Source: Moringa oleifera
Lineage: Eukaryota; Streptophyta; Magnoliopsida; Brassicales; Moringaceae
DNA length: 64,000 nt
Direction: 5' to 3'
NCBI GenBank assembly: GCA_021397835.1
Contig: JAJFZO010000034.1
Location: forward strand, 2,792,501-2,856,500
Shown: positions 11,501-25,622 of the stretch, one piece after another
Position numbering within the stretch: the stretch's first letter is position 1
How the letters are laid out: each line of letters begins with the position of its first letter
The notes under the pieces: model-generated
What the model was told of the DNA's origin: nothing
Database searches by the model: none
Seen by the model: only the letters and a program-made list of their open reading frames with translations
Program-made: the position numbers and the translations under genes

Positions 11501-14500
11501 GCAAACCAATGTTACCGCACAATTAAGTATTTATACATAAAATAAGTATAACTACAAAATCAGAACATATTCCACTTAGAAAACCACATCTTAACCAATC
11601 TCAGTAAAAGCCTCTGCCAACTGTTGTCAAGCAAGTTAAGTAAGAGTGCAGTTAGGATTACCATTCCACTCCATCCTGGTCACATTTTCAGTTTGATAAG
11701 AAATTATAAGCTTATCTTTGTATTAAGATTTAATGAGATTACTGAAACAATCTACTCCAGTCCAGCTCCAGAGATAGCCATGAACAAAGATGAGGCCCAA
11801 AAAATAAGACCGAGTGATAAGCAGACAAAGACTACTTCAGGAGAAATGAAAACATCTGAAAGAACTACTTGCTTCTTAGTCTACAGATGTTTATGTTTCA
11901 CCCAAGAGGAGCTCAAGGAATAAGTCCAATAAATCTCTTGAAACGAAAGATGAAGTAGCACATAACAGTAATTAAATACGGATAAACTTACCAGTGTGTT
12001 TGACTATGAATGCCAGTCCTAGTGTGGAGCTAAGAGAATGTCTCCATAAGTACTAGGCTGGGACAATAATAGCCACATGCAAAGAAGTTATACCCTTCAA
12101 TCGCATATGGACATTCAGATCCTTTTTATTTTTCTTTTCAATTTTTCTCCTCTTTTGGGTTAGTAAAACTATATCGATTTGAAGGCAACATTGTAAAGCT
12201 TTATATATATTGGCTTCAAGTAGCAAGAAAACATCATTGAGAGATCAGTAAATTCATCTACATTTAACTATATAATCCTTCTTTTGTATCTCGAGAGCTA
12301 GTTCTAGTTATTTCCAGTTTTACTTTCACAGTAAGCAATGTTTCACTTATTTCCCGAAGTTGCTGAATTTTGTATATCTGGCGGCAAAAATATATAACCA
12401 CCTATTTAACTATTGGCTTTTGTTCTAGTTGCCGGTGAAATGCACTGTAGGCTACTTTGCTGCATTTTCTGAAATCTAATATTTACACAAGGCTACTAAT
12501 TAGGTCTACTGGTATCATCAACTATAAATCAGCCTAAATTGCACCTTCCAACAGTACTCCCCAAAGCTTGCAGGTGCCAAGCCACGAGACTCTGCATTTC
12601 ACCCTAGAAAGTATCCACGTCCGCATGCATCAATAAGGGTACAGCTTATGTAATGGACAATAAAAAATATAACTAAAAAAAGCCAAAAATAGAACACTTA
12701 CAAACACCCCATACACAGACATAGCAATATAAGACTTTTAGTCATTTACTACATTTTTAAGTAGTTTTTATGTATATAAATTATTTAACCAAACTATTTA
12801 CACTAAAAACAACTTATCCACATATAACAACCTAGGCAGCAAAAAGAAGCAGACAAGAGCCACATCTGAGCATGCACATGGATGAGATCCAAGATAAATC
12901 TAATTAGTTTCCTAATAGCTTGAATTTCAGATTTGATAAATCTGCCATAGTAGATTGGTTACCTTGTCCCCAATTTCAGAAACAAATATTAACGAGAAGG
13001 CAGCAGTGAAGCCTGACTTCGCAATTGCTGCTAGGATTGATGATGGTCCTCCCTTCACAAAGGCAATCAATGAAAACACTAAAGCACAACCTAATAGCAC
13101 AATTGCTATAGACAAAGGATAAGACATTCGAGAGGGAGGCTTCAAACTGCAAAATCATTAAAGATATAGGCACAAGTAAGGACTGAATTAGGTGTTACTC
13201 TTCTGCTCATTGACAGTTATAGGAAATTTAAATGAACTCAATTAGACAAAATATGCAGAAGCAGAAAAACAAGACCTCCAGCGGTATCTGGAGTCATATT
13301 CAGATGATGAAACATCCATGCATTAATGAAACTATTGTCAAATTATTTAATTTGATTAATATAACTATGCCACTGGGACAGACTTGAAACCAATAAATTA
13401 TGCAGAGGCATAAATAGTTTCTCTAGAAAACAAGTAAACATGAATTTAAATGCAAAGGTAAAATTACTGAATCCATCGTTTGAAATATGTTTGGGAAATA
13501 ATGTCGACTCTTCTTAAATTATCATAAATATCCATCAAATGAGTATCACTCACATGTCAGTTGATCTGTCACGGGATGGACCATTGACTGAACTACTTTG
13601 GTTGCCTTTTTCCTCCCTGCCTTCGTAGCTCCCAGATCCAATGCTAGCATCAGATGCTTGAGCTCTAAACGTGCAGCATGCTGAGTTCAGCCTTGATATA
13701 TTTCTACATCTTACTATAGAAGTGTTAGTCAATTTATTACCTGATTATGTTGTAACCATATATACTAACGGAAACAATATAAATGTATAAAATAGGAAAC
13801 ACAGGCTAATTACGAGAACAGCCTCATTAATAACACAAATATAGACAAAGGACATTTTCTAGAAGCATCATCAATCGGATATGATCAGTATGAATGACCC
13901 CAACTTAGAAGCTGGTATGTAATAGGATTTGTTTAATTTATAAATGATAAAAGAAAAAATTCAAACACAAAAAATTCTCTAACAGAATTTAGAATTGTCT
14001 AATAATAAGTCATGAGATTGTGTCTGGTGTGGATCAAATGCCACTATTAAGCATGATAATGTGTCATCAATGACATACACCTCTACAGTGCCCAAGAGAA
14101 AGAATGATGGAGATTCCTTTTTACATTTTTTGATCAGAAACAAGAGATCCTTTTTACTTGATCACCAAACGTAGCCTGATGTCAAGTTTTTAACTCTGCA
14201 GTGCACAATTGAAATTCAGTAGAAAGAGCTTGGCATTCATTTTATCCCATAATTCCAATTCCATAAACAGATATGTGCACATCACACTGTTCATTGGCAG
14301 ATTTACTGCTTTATTAGACAATTATTATATAAAGACAAAGTACAAAGGCGAAAGAGCAAGACAATTTGTACCTATCTTTCATCATTTTGCCAAGAAAAAC
14401 CAGATAAGTGATCTAATAATCATAGTTTCATTTTATTGCTCACTTTCTTAGCCTTTAACTTATGCAAAAATTTTCCAGAATCAACCACCAAGAGATTTAC

Positions 14501-15056
14501 CCATAGTAACCCCAAATATAAAGTCAGAATAGCCACCAATCCCAAGAATGGTCTCGTGTACTCTATATTTCACAATGAAGAGAGCCATAGGTTGAAAACT
14601 CCACCAAAAGACTCCCCCTTCCTTGGGTGAAATTAATTGACAGCCAGATTAGCAGCAAAACCAAGTTGTCAGCCTATTTATTCTATCAGTTAATCAATGA
14701 GTGAGGTGGTACAGGCTGAATCCTTTAAAGTCTGCTAAACCAGATGACCCAAATTCCACCTTTCTCAACTCAATTAGAGGGAAAAACAAGTTGCAGTATT
14801 ATATAACTTTTAAAAAAAAATATCCAATGACATTGTTCTCGATTCAATCGACAAATTTTCAGATTCTGAATTTTAGTATAAAAGACAAAAACCAAAAAAA
14901 AAAAAAAAAGAAATTTGGAGTAATCTTACAAGATGGAGAGATGAGTTTTCTTGATACACCAGGAAAAGATGGTATTGAATCTACCAAAACCAACAAGGGA
15001 AGCTTCCCTCTTGAAATGACTGGTGTTCCCAGCCTGTTACAAGCAAAACGCTGCAT
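8593..15056 (-). CDS. PAM71: PAM71/GDT1-like thylakoid cation transporter
   Basis: Member of the UPF0016/GDT1 (TMEM165) family. Arabidopsis PAM71 (At1g64150) moves Mn2+ (proposed also Ca2+) across the thylakoid membrane for photosystem II. Ten exons: 15056-14930, 13713-13554, 13146-12963, 11317-11270, 10765-10669, 9654-9491, 9336-9271, 8988-8938, 8844-8740, 8658-8593; all phases agree and give 355 residues. Residues 1 to about 70 look like a transit peptide (basic, Ser-rich). Both family signatures are present, each near an exon edge: SEIGDKTFF at about 152-160 and AEWGDRSML at about 282-290. Several hydrophobic segments fit the usual six or seven membrane spans, split by an acidic loop around 240-260. 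LPIGEYAAIALL and the C-terminal FAAATFFGVF are much closer to PAM71 than to the envelope paralogue CMT1. The exon 6 donor is the weak GTTATA. Confidence 0.94.
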
Positions 15057-18000
15057 GTTCTTTCCTCTTCTCTCTTTGCAGACAACAGAATTGGCTCACA
15101 GATTCATTTCTTTTTGCTTCTCAAACATAAAAAACCAAAGAAACAAGCTTCTGTTCTGCGGGTTTACTGAAACCTGATTAGAGGAGCAACAGCAAACAGT
15201 GACTGAACGCAAAAGCTCATGCCCAGTTCAGTTGCGCTGGGGCCACGATTCGCTGCTGCTGAGAGCGGGGGCTCTTGTATCTGCCACGCGTCCAACCGGA
15301 GATAAAATGGGAACTTGCCCGAGTGAGACCAAACGACGACGTTACTTTTTCAAACAACACGACACCGTTGTAATCATGATCCACAACCATGCGTGTCAAT
15401 TGGGCCTGCCAGCCTTCATACCCACAAATTAATTCAGGCCCATTTTTACGAAATTGACCTTACATAAATCTAGATTAAGGCTAATCCTCACACTAATTTC
15501 AATTGATACGTCACCGTGCCAACGTAATGATCTGCAATGGCGAATCATTATGAGATTAATAAAAAATTATTGTATTAAATATACATCTAATAATATCTAT
15601 TCCATGCACCCGGTCTCGCTAATAATTTCGCTTTGATTAAAGTACATGATAAGCAATGTCTCATGACTTCTCCAATGAATAACATTTTCTTAACATGATT
15701 CGTTTTGGGAAAATAAAAAATTAAAAAATTATTTACGCGAAAACTCGATCCATGATGAAATCTAACGGTGATGTTTCAACCTAAAAATTAAGTCAAGATT
15801 CCTTTTTGACAAAAATAACATTTGATTTGAATTTTATATATTTTTTAAATTATTTTGGTTGATTTTACTTTTATAAAATTACAAATAAATCATGGCAACA
15901 TTGAACATAACATATGAGTTTTATAAGATAAATTAAATAGAAAAACCGGCCAATGGTATTATATTAAGCTATAAAATGTTGGTAATTTAAAAAATTTTAA
16001 TTAAAAAGTTTATATATTATTTAAATATAAGCTTGACTTTGACTACAAAGGATATTAATATAATATCCAAATGCCAACCAGATTTTTTTTTTATTTTTTA
16101 AAGATTAATGTTGAACCAATTAAGGACACTTTGTCTTGCTAATAATAAATTAATATAAAGTTTTATATAAACGGGTGGCACTGAAATTCATGGAGGAAAC
16201 TTTTGGAGACCCATATGGTGTGTCTGTTACCTTGTACTAAAAGGTCCAAAGTTTGATTCACCCATTTTTAATTAGCCAACTTTTCAAAAAGGGTATTCAA
16301 TTTTTTAATCTTTAAGTTATATTTTATTTTTTTAATATATTAAATTTAAAATAAATTTTTAATAATTTAAACTGTATTATGTCTAAAAAATATGATGCAT
16401 TCTAATTTAATAATATTAATTATTAACTTTATTTATTTAATATTATTTGAAATTTTAAAAATACTTTAAAATTTTTTTGAATAAAAGTTAAATAATCAGT
16501 AAAAGATTTTTATCTAATAAACATGAAGAATAATGTGCATATGCATTGATAAAAATTTTAAATTTACAACAAAAAATCATAAAGTAAATAGTGATTTTTA
16601 ATTTCTTTTTTATTATATAAAAATTATTAAAATAATAAACTGAAAAACTTAATCTTATCTGAAAAATTAAATAATCCTGTGTTTATTTAAGTGATGATGG
16701 TATTGTATTATATAGTAAATAAGATTTATTTTAAAATATATTTTATAATAAATTTTAATTACAAAATATTGATGTAAAATATGGCGAGTTAAGATTATTT
16801 AAAGGTAATTTTAAGAAAAATAATTTATAAAAATTTTGGTTCCAAAATTTAATTATAAATAAAACCTAAACACTTAATTGCTTTTATGTTTAAGCTTTTT
16901 ACTATTAAATCAATCAATATTAAGTGGCATCAAATATATTGCTAAATCCTAACCTGAGACTAAAAATTACGAAGCGGCTTGAAACTTTGAGAGATTTTAT
17001 TTCTATTTAATTTAATTTGATGGGGACAGTTTATCGGATAGCTAAAAAGATTATCAATTAAACTATAATCTCAAAGGAATCTACTTGTGGAAAAGGGATT
17101 GAGAGTTGGGGATCCATAACTTATGGGCTCAATTAGTATTAAAACATGTTTTCTAATCAATGCACGAACCGATTACTTCCATATTTATTTACTTAAACCT
17201 TTATAGTATGTTAATAAAGTAAAGGTTAACGGTAGCTTTTGCCTATAGAGAAAAGCGCATGAATTTGAATATATAATTTGCCGTCTCTATTACTTTATCA
17301 TTTATATAGAAAAATCCAAAATCAAAAAGGAAAAAGTTGGTAAAGACTTCATCTAGATTATAGAAAAGTAAATATGATAAGGCTCATTGTTTTCGCAAAA
17401 ACCCACTAACTGATTTTTGGCAATGTTTTGGAAAACAATGTACAATGTTTTTTGAAAAGCCGGATGCAAGTGAAAGAAGGAAAAATAAATTTGCTTAATA
17501 TCTTTTCAGTAATTAAAATAGTAAAATAATTAATGTTATTTATAATATAAAATGTATAAGATAAATTTTGTTTATTTATCTGATATATGTTGCGGTTTTC
17601 AGTAAGAAAATATTTTTTAAATTTTTATAACAATATGTAAATTTTTAATTATTTATTTTATTAAATTATGGGTATTTTTATTTTTTTAAAAAACTTAATA
17701 ATATTCAAATTCTTTTAAAGATAATTAGGTCTTTTTTTTTTTAACATTATCAATAGGTCAAATATCTATCCAATGAGATTCCAATAGGAGGGTGTTGGTG
17801 GATATGAACCAAACCCCAAACTTTCGATTCCTTTTTCTTTTTTTTTTGGTTTCCTTTTTGTGGGTCCCGCAGATTTTACCCTTCAAGATTGGCTGATTAG
17901 ATGTCCGAATGATAGCCCGCAAAGCTGGACCGTTTGATGTGGACTAAGGCTAGTGATTGGGGTCAGCTTAAGCGGCTAATCTCTTACAATTTTGTGGGTC

Positions 18001-18540
18001 CACCATCCTCAGACTGGTATGCCACTCCTTTAGGAAAAAACCGGTGGGCCCCGATGGGAAGTCCCATCATGGTATGCTCTTTCTTAATAGTGCAATAATC
18101 AACTTTGCTTTCACATTTGAAAGTAGAATTAAATAAAACGACATCGTCACATTTGGAAGCAAGGGTTCAGCTCCTCTACAATCAAATCGTCAGTCCAATT
18201 AACGGCTGAGCCTACCACAGAATGCCACGTGGATGTCTACACCTCCTGATCCTTCTAACTTTGTAGTTTACCAAAGCTTGCCTTTTAACACAATCATGGG
18301 TTCGACTTCTTATTAGTGACGTGGCAAAGCTGGAGGTGGGAAAGGATTAGTTATCCAATGGAATGTGATGTAGATGATTATGACATCGTACTTCCCTATA
18401 TCCACGTATAATTCCAAATTCCAGTAAGCTACCTACCAAAGCAAGCTGTCATAATCAAGGAAATCCAAAATTTTCTCCAGAAAATTTCAAAATTTTTCTT
18501 TCTTTTTTCCTTTGCCTAAAAATTCACAGTTATCTTCACC
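15057..18540. other. Intergenic, AT-rich
   Basis: The first 150 bases are the probable 5' UTR of the PAM71-like gene. From about 15.65 to 17.75 kb the DNA is extremely AT-rich with no reading frame; from 17.8 kb composition becomes more balanced, fitting a promoter for the receptor kinase downstream. No gene is recognised. Confidence 0.5.
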
Positions 18541-19636
18541 ATCGGCAAGCAGGCACTTAAAAAAAGTACTTCTAGAGAAGGAGGGGGAGAGGCAGAGGGA
18601 GCGGGATAGAGAGAGAGAGATGTGTGCAGTTTGCGCATTCATTCGTACATAAGAGAGACCTATGAATATAGAACCATGCCTGTTCGGTCATTAGAGCTTC
18701 AGAGGAGGACCTCAGGCCCGTCCCTTCGATTCACTCGTAGATCCCTTTCTAATTATCGAACTCACTATTTTTTTAAATAAAATATACCCACCAATAAAAG
18801 AAAATGTATTTTTCTCTTTTTCTCTTTCATCTGTTGCTTTGAGTTGGGAGAGGTTTTTGGTTTAAAAAGCCTGGTGGATTTTCCGGGTCTTCTTTTGCAC
18901 CTTCGTTTTCAGATCGAGGATCCTCACTGTTTGTGCCAGAAAGTGTCCTGGGTTTGCTCTAGTCTCCTTGCTGATTCATGAATTCCGTGGTTGTTCCTTT
19001 GTGGTCTCAAGAAGTTGCAGAGAAATGGTGGAGTTGTTGCTTCTATTATCTTCTCTTTGATGAATGAACCTTCTGTTTGGTAAGAAAAATGAAGCATTCT
19101 TGTTCCTTCTTTGCTCTTTGCTGGGTTTTTCTCTTAGTGGTCGAATATTGTTGGTCTGTGACAGTCATTTCGTCAACTTGTCTTAAACTGCTCTCTTTTG
19201 AATGATCGTATATGCCAGACTTTTATCCTTCTAAATTTAGAGTTGTTGTGCTCGTTCAAATGATTGGTTCCTTTTGACCATCTGCATATAATGCATGACT
19301 GAAGTTTTGTTTTGGTCAATTTGTCAGCTTTGAACCTTAAATTTTGGGATTTTTGTCATTGATTCTTATTCGTCTTAACAATTGGTGACTTGTGTTCATA
19401 GAAATGATTGATTTATCACTCATTGTATTTATATTTGAATTCTTTGGACGGTAAAATTGGTTTGGCAAACATTCTGCTTTCTCTGGACTGCTGAACTTTG
19501 GGAGTCAATGTGAATCTTACATTCTTCTTGGGATAATGTAATGTGACATGGCTTTGGCAAGCATGTATTTAGTTCTCCATAATTGTAAAATTAAGAAATC
19601 TCTGCACGTGCAGGAGTTAAATCATCAGGTCGTGCT
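18541..19636 (+). promoter_or_regulatory. Probable 5' leader of the LRR kinase, with an intron
   Basis: A GA-rich stretch at 18575-18625 typical of plant 5' UTRs is followed by a likely leader exon ending at 19079 (donor GTAAGA at 19080) and an acceptor at 19612-19613 (CGTGCAG), giving a leader intron of about 530 bases before the ATG at 19637. Inferred from splice-like signals only; the transcription start is not determined. Confidence 0.5.
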
Positions 19637-22600
19637 ATGGATTTGATTGAACCAGGGGTCACTAAAATGATGAATTTCAAGTCAAGAAGAGTGTTGCAGA
19701 TGGGAATTGCAGGATTCTTACTTGTTTCCATGCTTTTGCTCTGTACTTCAGAGGGTTTGAATTCCGAGGGACAATACCTATTGGAGCTGAAGAGCGGCCT
19801 TCATGATGAATTCAACTATCTGGAGAATTGGAAGTCCATTGATGAGACACCTTGTGGATGGATAGGTGTTAACTGCACTACAGGTTATGAACCGGTGGTC
19901 TTGGCTCTTGATTTGAATTCGATGAACCTTTCTGGAACACTGAGTCCTAGAATTGGTGGTTTGAGCAATTTAATGCATCTTGACCTTGCTTACAATGAGT
20001 TCAGTGGAAGTATACCCAAGGAAATTGGAAATTGTTCCCTGCTGAGGTTTCTTTACCTAAACGATAATCAGTTTAGTGGGACCATTCCTCCTGAACTTGG
20101 TAAGCTGTCCTACTTGAAAAGTTTGAATGTATGTAACAATAAACTATCTGGTCCTCTTCCAGAGGAGCTTGGTAACCTGTATCACCTGGATGAGCTTGTG
20201 GCATACACTAACGATCTGACTGGTCCATTACCTCGTTCTATTGGAAATTTGAAAAATTTGAGAATTTTACGTGCAGGACAGAATGCGTTTTCTGGTAGTT
20301 TGCCTGCGGAAATAGGTGGTTGTCAGAGCTTGGAAATACTTGGTCTTGCCCAAAATCTTATTGGAGGGGAATTACCTAAGGAAATTGGTATCCTGAGCAG
20401 TTTGACTGATCTCATTATGTGGGATAACAAATTGTCAGGGTTTATCCCGAAGGAGCTGGGGAATTGTACACATCTTGAGACCCTTGCATTATATGGAAAT
20501 TATTTTGTGGGGCAAATACCTGCTGAAATTGGGAACCTCAAGTTCCTGAAGAAGCTGTACCTATACCGAAATCAGTTGAATGGGACTATTCCAAGGGAAA
20601 TTGGGAATCTATGCATGGCAACCGAAATTGATTTTTCTGAGAATTATTTATCTGGTGAAATCCCAGCTGAGTTCAGCAAGATAAAGGGTCTACGCCTACT
20701 GCATCTCTTCCAGAACCAGCTAACTGGCGTTATACCAAATGAACTTAGCAGCTTGAGGAACTTGACGAAGCTTGACCTATCTATAAATTTTCTCACAGGT
20801 CCCATTCCATTTGGCTTCCAGTATCTGGCTGAGATGCGTCAATTGCAGCTTTTTAACAACTCTCTGAGTGGTAGCATTCCGCAGGGGCTTGGATTATACA
20901 GCCCACTTTGGGTGGTTGATTTTTCAGACAACCATCTTTCTGGAAAAATTCCACCTTATCTTTGTCGACATTCTAACCTGATATTGTTGAATCTTGGCTC
21001 TAATGATCTGTATGGTAATATTCCAACTGGGGTCATAAATTGTGTGACATTAATGCAACTTCGTCTTGTGGGAAATAGGCTTACTGGGAGCTTTCCTACT
21101 GACTTGTGCAAATTGGTGAACCTTTCTGCAATTGAGTTGGACCAGAACAGGTTCAGTGGACCAATTCCTCCAGAGATTGGAAACTGCAAAAAGTTGCAAA
21201 GGCTTCATATTGCAGCCAATCGCATTACATCTGAGCTACCTAAGGAAATAGGTAATCTGTCTGAACTGGTGACTTTTAATGTCTCGTCAAATTTCCTTAT
21301 TGGGCAGATTCCATCTGAAATCACTAAGTGCAAGAGGCTTCAACGACTTGATCTTAGCCGGAATAGCTTTGTTGGTGCTTTGCCAGATGAACTTGGAACC
21401 CTTTTGCAGCTTGAGCTTCTCAAACTTTCTGAAAATAAATTCTCTGGAAATATACCTGCAACAATCGGAAACTTGTCCCATTTGACTGAGCTGCAGATGG
21501 GTGGAAATTTATTTTCTGGTGAGATACCCCCGGATTTGGGTGCTCTTTTGAGCTTGCAGATTGCTATGAACCTCAGCAACAACAATCTTAGTGGGAGTAT
21601 TCCACCACAGCTTGGAAACCTTAATTTACTTGAATTCCTCCTGCTCAATAACAATCATTTGAGTGGTGAAATTCCCAGCACATTTCAAAATCTCTCTAGT
21701 TTGTTGGGGTGCAATTTCTCATACAATGACCTTACTGGACCTTTACCTGCCATACCTCTGTTCCAGAATATGGCTGCCAGCAGCTTTATTGGAAACAAAG
21801 GGCTTTGTGGTGGGCCTCTTGGCTATTGCAATAAAGATCCACCTTCTCTTTCTGATCCATCTATGGAAGGTGTGGATGCTCATAGAGGTAGGATGATCAC
21901 AATAGTTGCTGCTAGTATAGGTGGTGTCTCTCTTATTCTTATAGTAATTATTCTATATTTCATGAGACGTCCTGTTGAGTCAGTTCCATCCTTGCAAGAT
22001 AATGAGATACCATCCTCTGATTCAGATATCTACTTTTCTCCAAAGGAGGGGTTCACTTTTCAAGATATAGTTGAGGCCACGAACAATTTTCATGATAACT
22101 ATGTTGTTGGGAGGGGAGCATGTGGAACAGTTTATAAAGCAGTTATGCATAGTGGAAAAATCATTGCTGTCAAGAAGCAAGCATCTAACAGGGAGGGTAA
22201 CAACATTGAGAATAGTTTTCGGGCTGAGATTCTAACCCTTGGGAACATCAGACATCGCAATATTGTGAAGCTTTATGGTTTTTGCTATCACCAGGGCTCC
22301 AATCTTCTTCTCTATGAGTACATGGCAAGAGGCAGCTTGGCAGAGTTACTTCACGGGACCTCTACGAGTATAGACTGGCCAATTCGCTTCATGATTGCTT
22401 TTGGAGCTGCTGAAGGTCTTGCTTATTTACATCATGACTGCAAGCCAAGGATTATTCACCGTGATATTAAGTCCAATAATATTCTTCTTGATGAGAACTT
22501 TGAAGCACATGTTGGTGACTTCGGTTTAGCAAAAGTGGTTGATATGCCTCAATCTAAATCAGTATCAGCAGTTGCAGGATCATATGGGTACATTGCCCCT

Positions 22601-23748
22601 GGTAAGCTCCCTGTATGACAATATGAGATTCACTAAAATACATTTCTGGTCATTACTATGCATGTATTTAAATATATGATTATATGTGTTCACATGCATG
22701 TCGGACTTAGCTTGTGTTTTTAAGTGAACATACAATTTGCTAGGGTTAGTTCACTTGAAATTTGGGATATTTTACCTATTATGTGATGCATATTGATTTT
22801 GGGCAGCTCCATTACTTTGTCTCACTCATTTATAAGTGAAAAGAAGGTTGGGGCCCTACAATTATTGTCTTATGTTCAGAACTAAAGCTAATGCACCATC
22901 TGATGATGAATCTGTTCCTTTTACTTCATGCCATGTGCATGGGGATTGGGGGTTGTTTTTTTTTTTTTTTTGGGGGGGGGGGGGGGGGGGTGGGGGGGGG
23001 GAGGGAGAAAAAATGTTAGCTGTGGAGCAGTGTCTATTTAAGTTTAACATGGCTTTGAAATGGGATAAATCAAAGAGATTGTTTGTTTGTTCTAGTAGAA
23101 ATAACTATTTTGGTACATACTTTTATGATAAATGAATTAGATTCTAGTCTCATGATTCATAGAACCCTTTTGGTTCATTTTGATTTCCATTTGACATCAG
23201 ATTTCTTTGAATATGATGGATTTTAATATTTACCAAGGAATGTTAATACAATAAATAAAAATCAATGTTACTTTGGTCTACCCCTTCTCTTTTTTCTTAG
23301 CTTTGCTCGTCCCTTCCCCTAGCCTTTGTTTGGTTAAATGCTAACATTGATGATTGACATCTTCTTTATGGCAGAATATGCATACACTATGAAGATCACG
23401 GAAAAATGTGACATCTATAGTTATGGGGTTGTTCTACTGGAGTTGCTTACGGGTAGAACTCCAGTACAACCACTGGATCAAGGAGGTGATCTTGTCACAT
23501 GGGCGAGAAATTATATTCGGGACCATTCCTTGACATCAGAAATTCTTGATGCTCGGTTAAATCTTGATGAAAAAAGTACTGTTGATCACATGATTACTGT
23601 CTTAAAAATTGCTTTGATGTGTACAAGTCTGTCGCCTTTTGATCGGCCTTCTATGCGAGAAGTTGTTTCGATGCTTATTGAATCTAGTGGAGAAGGCAGA
23701 TCCATTTTGCCTCCAACTGATGATCTTTCTCCAAAAGATGCCTCATGA
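19637..23748 (+). CDS. LRR receptor-like kinase (At5g63930/At2g33170 type)
   Basis: Plasma-membrane receptor kinase. Exons 19637-22601 and 23375-23748 join as G|AA to restore APEYAYT and give 1112 residues. Order: hydrophobic signal segment at about 22-40, LRRNT cap with the TPCGWIGVNC pair, roughly two dozen 24-residue LRRs with plant-type SGxIP repeats to about 700, a paired-Cys cap (GLCGGPLGYC), a membrane span at about 752-776, then the kinase domain. Kinase motifs: GRGACGTVYKA loop near 825, AVKK lysine, HRDIKSNN near 942 (an RD kinase), DFGLAK near 960 and APEY at the splice junction. The second exon encodes the C-lobe, with DIYSYGVVLLELLTG and DRPSMREVV. Start is uncertain: Met11, Met12 or Met22 would give a more typical signal peptide. 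Arabidopsis relatives are weakly characterised; ligand unknown. Confidence 0.95.
22956..23005. repeat. T16-G19 homopolymer junction with a second G run
   Basis: Within the single intron of the LRR kinase: T at 22956-22971, G at 22972-22990, one T, G at 22992-23001, A, then GGG. Read from the sequence; exact lengths are prone to sequencing error. Confidence 0.85.
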
Positions 23749-25622
23749 AAGTATGTGACTGTCACTCAGCTTTTATTAACTAGGATGATTTTTGATGCTG
23801 ATTCTTCTTCATAGTATTTGCTGTAGGGTAACTGTTAATACCATCTACATTTTTTCATTAAAAAAAAAAAATGACACGGGAATTTCTGTTATTAGTTTAA
23901 GGGAGTAAATAATGTTACTCCAGCCATCTGTATTTCCTTTGCAATTAATACAGTATAGGAAATCATGTACAGTTGGTAGTTTAGCACACCATTATACATG
24001 TAATCTCAAAGGACCTGATGATGATTAACTTCGCCTCATCGGATGGTTTTATGTCAATTCTTAAGATACCTCTTGGTTCAGGACTCTGGATCATAACTAT
24101 CCTTTCTTTTTCTTTTTTTTTTTCTTTTTTTTTTTCATTTTCTCTTGCTCTTTTACTTGTATGTATGTATTCTGTTTGTAGACTCAGTTCAGAAGCTCTA
24201 TTTCAGGGAGTTTTTGCATGCATTTTACCTCATGCCTGTTTGGATATGTTGGAAAATTGCTTGCACATGCAACGTACCGTAATCAAGAGAGACAGAGAGC
24301 AAGCTTGTGAAGAGAAGTGGTTAACATTGTGATATAAAGTTTTGATTTATCTATATGCATGCATGGGTGCCTTTAGATTTCTATGGCTGTTAGGATGCTG
24401 GAAAGGAATTGAAGAAGACAGTTTATGGCTTTGTTGAATATGAGAGGAAGAGGAAATTTAAATAGGGTGAAGAAGAAAGAGCTAATGAAGGTTGTGCCTT
24501 TCTTGTGAGAATGCTCTTTTGTTTTATTTCTTTATCATTTTTTTTTTCTGTTGGAAAGTCTCTGAAACTGATCTCCATTTAACAATTCCAGTAGCCTTAA
24601 CTTCAAAAGTTAGCTATTAAATTGAACATTAATGGACTTGATAAATGGATTGTTGATTACCATGCCAACTAGAAGTAACACTTCCTGTTCAATGACAGTC
24701 ACGCAAACTTTTTCAAGCCTTTTCATCAAAGACATGATTATTAGATCTTGATGTTTGTAAATTATTATTTGTGCAAGTAGAATATTCTGTTGATATGAGT
24801 TTGGGTTGAGCTTTTGTAGAGATGACACATGATAATTTAATAAAATTAATGATTAAGATCTAATCGAAAGAGTACTCTCACTTTTTTTTTTTTGTCACTA
24901 TGTTGAGCTTTTTATCAAAAAAATAGTTTTGATAATTTTAATATTAATATAAAAAATTAAAAAAATAAAAAAATCTGAACCATTGATTTTATTAAATTAA
25001 ATTGTATCATAATCTTAGTAAAAGTTCTTTATGATAATTACTTGACAAAATCTTTTTACGTGAATGGTTCTTGTTTCTGGCACTTCATGAACTACTTCAT
25101 ATCTTTAAGAATGCTTATAGTCTTGTATTAGAGGTGAGTATGTTGAATCATTCTGTAGTTTTCTCTGGGTTCTTGGTTTATTCTCCCATGAATGGAACAG
25201 TTTGGCTTTGCTGACCACATACAATTCTTAACCAATATTGATTTGTTAGTACATAACATAAAACTCTTTGATTACGTCTTCTTTTGATCATATGAACTCT
25301 TAGATTATCAAATTTTATTTGTAATATTTTCTGAGCAAACCATTGTTTCAATCATTGTAATGTATCATTTGTGAGACAGAAAATAGCCAGCATCATGCTT
25401 CTGCTGTCCGTGTCTTGTGGATAAACCACGAATAACCTCAAGATACAGGGATGAATGCAGCTCTTATTCTTAGCACGGGTCGTATCAAAGTTTGAGATCT
25501 TCGAAGCAAGATCGCGAGCTAATAAGCCATAGGAAAGGTGGATCTCCTTGAATTTTATTATTAAATCTGTTTACATGTGCGATTTTTATTTCATACAGGC
25601 AAAGAAATAAGATGCTAAGACC
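23749..25622. other. Intergenic between LRR kinase and S-protein array
   Basis: Contains the kinase 3' UTR and, after about 25.4 kb, the 3' flank of SPH-1 with a segment (about 25550-25620) recurring beside SPH-3. ORFs here are low-complexity (T-rich near 24110-24140) and not credible. Confidence 0.5.

Noticed and set aside
14701..15177. 158-codon ORF on the plus strand
   Set aside because: It is antisense to exon 1 and intron 1 of the PAM71-like gene and includes a poly-A tract.
24018..24332. 104-codon ORF after the LRR kinase
   Set aside because: Low-complexity T-rich translation with no family resemblance; probably 3' UTR or spacer.
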